This document shows positions 23,917 through 25,504 of a stretch of DNA of 25,504 nt, one piece after another (the first letter of the stretch is position 1; each line of letters starts with the position of its first letter). This DNA is from CALLPQ01 sp038531745. GTDB lineage: Bacteria; Pseudomonadota; Alphaproteobacteria; Caulobacterales; Parvularculaceae. The stretch spans positions 1-25,504 of the forward strand of contig JBCBBJ010000023.1 of assembly GCA_038531745.1 (NCBI GenBank), given 5' to 3'. Position numbers and translations under genes: made by a program. Below the pieces are notes generated by a model, which had not been told where the DNA came from, ran no database searches, and saw only the letters and a program-made list of their open reading frames with translations.

Positions 23917-25179
23917 ATGACCAATCCCTTAACATTTTCTGCAAAATCCGACTTTATCCGCGTTCTGGCGGAACGCGGCTTTATTCATCAGGGCACCAAT
24001 CTGGAGGCGTTGGACGGGTGCGCCGCCGCGGGCCCAATCACCGGTTATATCGGTTTTGATGCCACAGCAAAAAGCCTGCATGTGGGCAGTCTTATCCAGA
24101 TCATGATGCTCTATTGGCTGGAGCAAACGGGCCACCGCGCCATCGCGCTCATGGGCGGCGGTACAACAAAAGTTGGCGATCCCTCCTTTAAGGATACCGC
24201 CCGCACGCTCCTGACCGAGGCGGAGATTGCGGCCAATATTGCGTCCATCAAGGGAGTGTTTTCTCGCTTTTTGGATTTCGACGCAAAAGATCGCGCGATC
24301 ATGGTCGACAACGCCCAGTGGTTGGATCAGCTTTCCTATGTGGCATTCCTGCGCGACTATGGTGTACATTTTACGATCAACCGTATGCTGACGTTTGAAT
24401 CGGTAAAACTGCGTCTTGACCGGGAAAGCCCTCTGTCGTTCCTCGAATTCAACTATATGCTGATGCAGGCCTATGATTTCCACGCGCTCTACAACCGGGA
24501 AAATTGTACGCTGCAAATGGGGGGCTCTGACCAGTGGGGCAATATCGTCAATGGCGTTGAGTTATGCCGGCGAAAGGATGGTGCAGAAGTCTTTGGACTG
24601 ACGACCCCGTTGCTCACCACAGCCTCGGGCAAGAAAATGGGCAAGACGGAGGATGGGGCCGTCTGGCTCAATGGCGATATGTTTAGCCCCTATGACTATT
24701 GGCAATATTGGCGCAATACCGAAGACGCCGATGTGGCGACAATGCTGGCGCGCTTTACGTTGTTGCCCATGGATGAAGTTCGCCGGCTTGGGGCGTTACA
24801 AGGTGCCGAGATCAATGAGGCTAAAAAGATCCTCGCCACAGAGGCAACGGCCATGCTCCATGGCCGTGATGCGGCGGCGACAGCGGAAAAAACGGCACAG
24901 GATGTTTTTGTAAGCGGCGGCGCGGGCGACGACCTGCCCAGCGTGACGATCACCAATAGCGACCTCGCGGTCGGCTATCCCCTTATGGACGCTTTCCGCG
25001 CCGTGGGTCTCATCACCTCCAACGGCGAGGGCCGTCGCCATATCAAAGCCGGTGCGCTAAAAATCAACGGCGCAGCGGTGACAGAAGAAAAACCACTGGG
25101 TACGGATGATGTGAAGGACGGTATCGTTAAACTGTCCGTGGGGAAGAAAAAGCACGGGCTTGTAAAATTGGCGGGATGA
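23917..25179 (+). CDS. tyrS: Tyrosyl-tRNA synthetase
   Basis: This 420-residue class I synthetase charges tRNA-Tyr. The HIGH-type motif is HVGS (residues 55-58) after YIGFDATAKSL; tyrosine-binding residues lie in YMLMQAYDF and GGSDQWGNI; the KMSKS-type loop is KMGKT (240-244). A C-terminal S4-like RNA-binding domain ends the protein (RRHIKAGALKINGAAVTEEK). ATG 23917 gives the usual N-terminus (MTNPLTFSAKSDFIRVLAER). An open frame continues upstream to 23845 but is not supported by family resemblance. It is divergent from anmK, whose proximity to tyrS is seen in other proteobacteria. No T-box or other tRNA-sensing leader is visible in the short upstream region. Confidence 0.97.
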   Translation: MTNPLTFSAKSDFIRVLAERGFIHQGTNLEALDGCAAAGPITGYIGFDATAKSLHVGSLIQIMMLYWLEQTGHRAIALMGGGTTKVGDPSFKDTARTLLTEAEIAANIASIKGVFSRFLDFDAKDRAIMVDNAQWLDQLSYVAFLRDYGVHFTINRMLTFESVKLRLDRESPLSFLEFNYMLMQAYDFHALYNRENCTLQMGGSDQWGNIVNGVELCRRKDGAEVFGLTTPLLTTASGKKMGKTEDGAVWLNGDMFSPYDYWQYWRNTEDADVATMLARFTLLPMDEVRRLGALQGAEINEAKKILATEATAMLHGRDAAATAEKTAQDVFVSGGAGDDLPSVTITNSDLAVGYPLMDAFRAVGLITSNGEGRRHIKAGALKINGAAVTEEKPLGTDDVKDGIVKLSVGKKKHGLVKLAG

Positions 25180-25385
25180 CTCTCGAATAAGTATCTCGTC
25201 CCCGGCTCTCTGAACGCAAAATTCCTGGGCAAGCGTAGCGCAGAGGTGGGAGCTCTATTTATTAAGCTCCGCACCCCAATAAAGGAGAACCAGGTCAAGT
25301 CCGGTAGCACTGGTTTTGTCGAGCGGTGTCCCCGAACCGAGCATAGGGACAGACGCGAAGCCCATACGCTTTCCCGTCCAAAGGC
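25180..25385. other. Convergent intergenic region, tyrS / trpB
   Basis: These 206 bases hold no gene. An imperfect hairpin (GGTG-GGAGCT at 25245-25254 with AGCTCC-g-CACC at 25265-25275, loop of ten A/T-rich bases) could end transcription weakly, but no T-run follows. Notably there is no trpA in the position where it often follows trpB. Confidence 0.5.
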
Positions 25386-25504
25386 TCATGCCCCAAGCGC
25401 ATCCATCACCGAAAAAATGTCCTTATCGCCGCGGCCGCACATATTCAGGATCAGGATCTTGTCGCGGTCCATGGTCTGCACCAGGTCCATGGCGCGCGCT
25501 AGGG
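25386..25504 (-). CDS. trpB: Tryptophan synthase beta chain, C-terminal end (partial)
   Basis: On the minus strand the last 39 codons of a gene enter from the right edge. They read LARAMDLVQTMDRDKILILN, then MCGRGDKDIFSVMDALGA and a TGA stop at 25386-25388. The GRGDKDIF motif preceded by a DKI-LI-N strand is the C-terminal signature of TrpB, the PLP enzyme that joins indole and serine. Only the end is visible, so the assignment rests on this one motif. The gene is convergent with tyrS. Confidence 0.83.
   Translation of the reverse strand, partial: LARAMDLVQTMDRDKILILNMCGRGDKDIFSVMDALGA

Noticed and set aside
1..25504. Search for CRISPR arrays, tRNA/rRNA genes, transposases, integrases and attachment sites
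   Set aside because: None was recognised by eye, even at the four junctions where foreign blocks interrupt the atp genes.

Overview
The window looks like chromosomal DNA of an alphaproteobacterium. The F1 ATP synthase genes keep the alphaproteobacterial order atpH-atpA-atpG-atpD-atpC with no F0 genes beside them. A large TonB-dependent receptor of the type common in aquatic alphaproteobacteria is present, and most genes are GC-rich (42 of 60 bases in 3061-3120 of atpD). A closer placement, for example Parvularculales, Caulobacterales or Sphingomonadales, is only a guess.

Layout from left to right. Positions 4-1752 (minus) encode a choice-of-anchor I lipoprotein. atpC and atpD follow on the minus strand (1867-3789). 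A first foreign block (about 4086-8428) holds an AT-rich SAM methyltransferase, a DUF3291 protein, a phytanoyl-CoA dioxygenase-like oxygenase (minus), a GPP34/GOLPH3-like protein and a sulfotransferase-like protein. Then comes atpG (8448-9347, minus). A second foreign block (9587-14267) holds a PQQ-type sugar dehydrogenase, a cysteine-synthase-like PLP enzyme (minus) with a divergent Lrp/AsnC regulator, and a seven-repeat FG-GAP protein broken into two frames at a T6 run. Then come atpA and atpH (14340-16446, minus). A 650-base gap leads to a 1000-residue TonB-dependent receptor (17096-20098), two related exported proteins flanking a small lipoprotein and an aspartyl/asparaginyl beta-hydroxylase (20183-22554), anmK (minus), tyrS (plus) and the 3' end of trpB (minus).

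The most striking feature is the F1-ATPase locus. It is normally one operon, but here it is cut into three transcription units (atpHA, atpG, atpDC) that keep gene order and strand, separated by about 4.7 kb and 5 kb of unrelated genes mostly on the other strand. A strong intrinsic terminator lies just downstream of atpA. The three units must be co-expressed to supply alpha3-beta3-gamma-delta-epsilon.

Other points of interest are a correctly phased T_TTT_TTG slippery heptamer exactly where the FG-GAP gene changes frame, a bacterial GPP34 gene 24 bases from a sulfotransferase-like gene, a 17-codon leader ORF overlapping the anmK start with a duplicated ribosome-binding module, and 21-bp-spaced direct repeats plus a perfect 9-bp hairpin upstream of the TonB-dependent receptor. 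No RNA gene, CRISPR array, transposase or integrase was seen.
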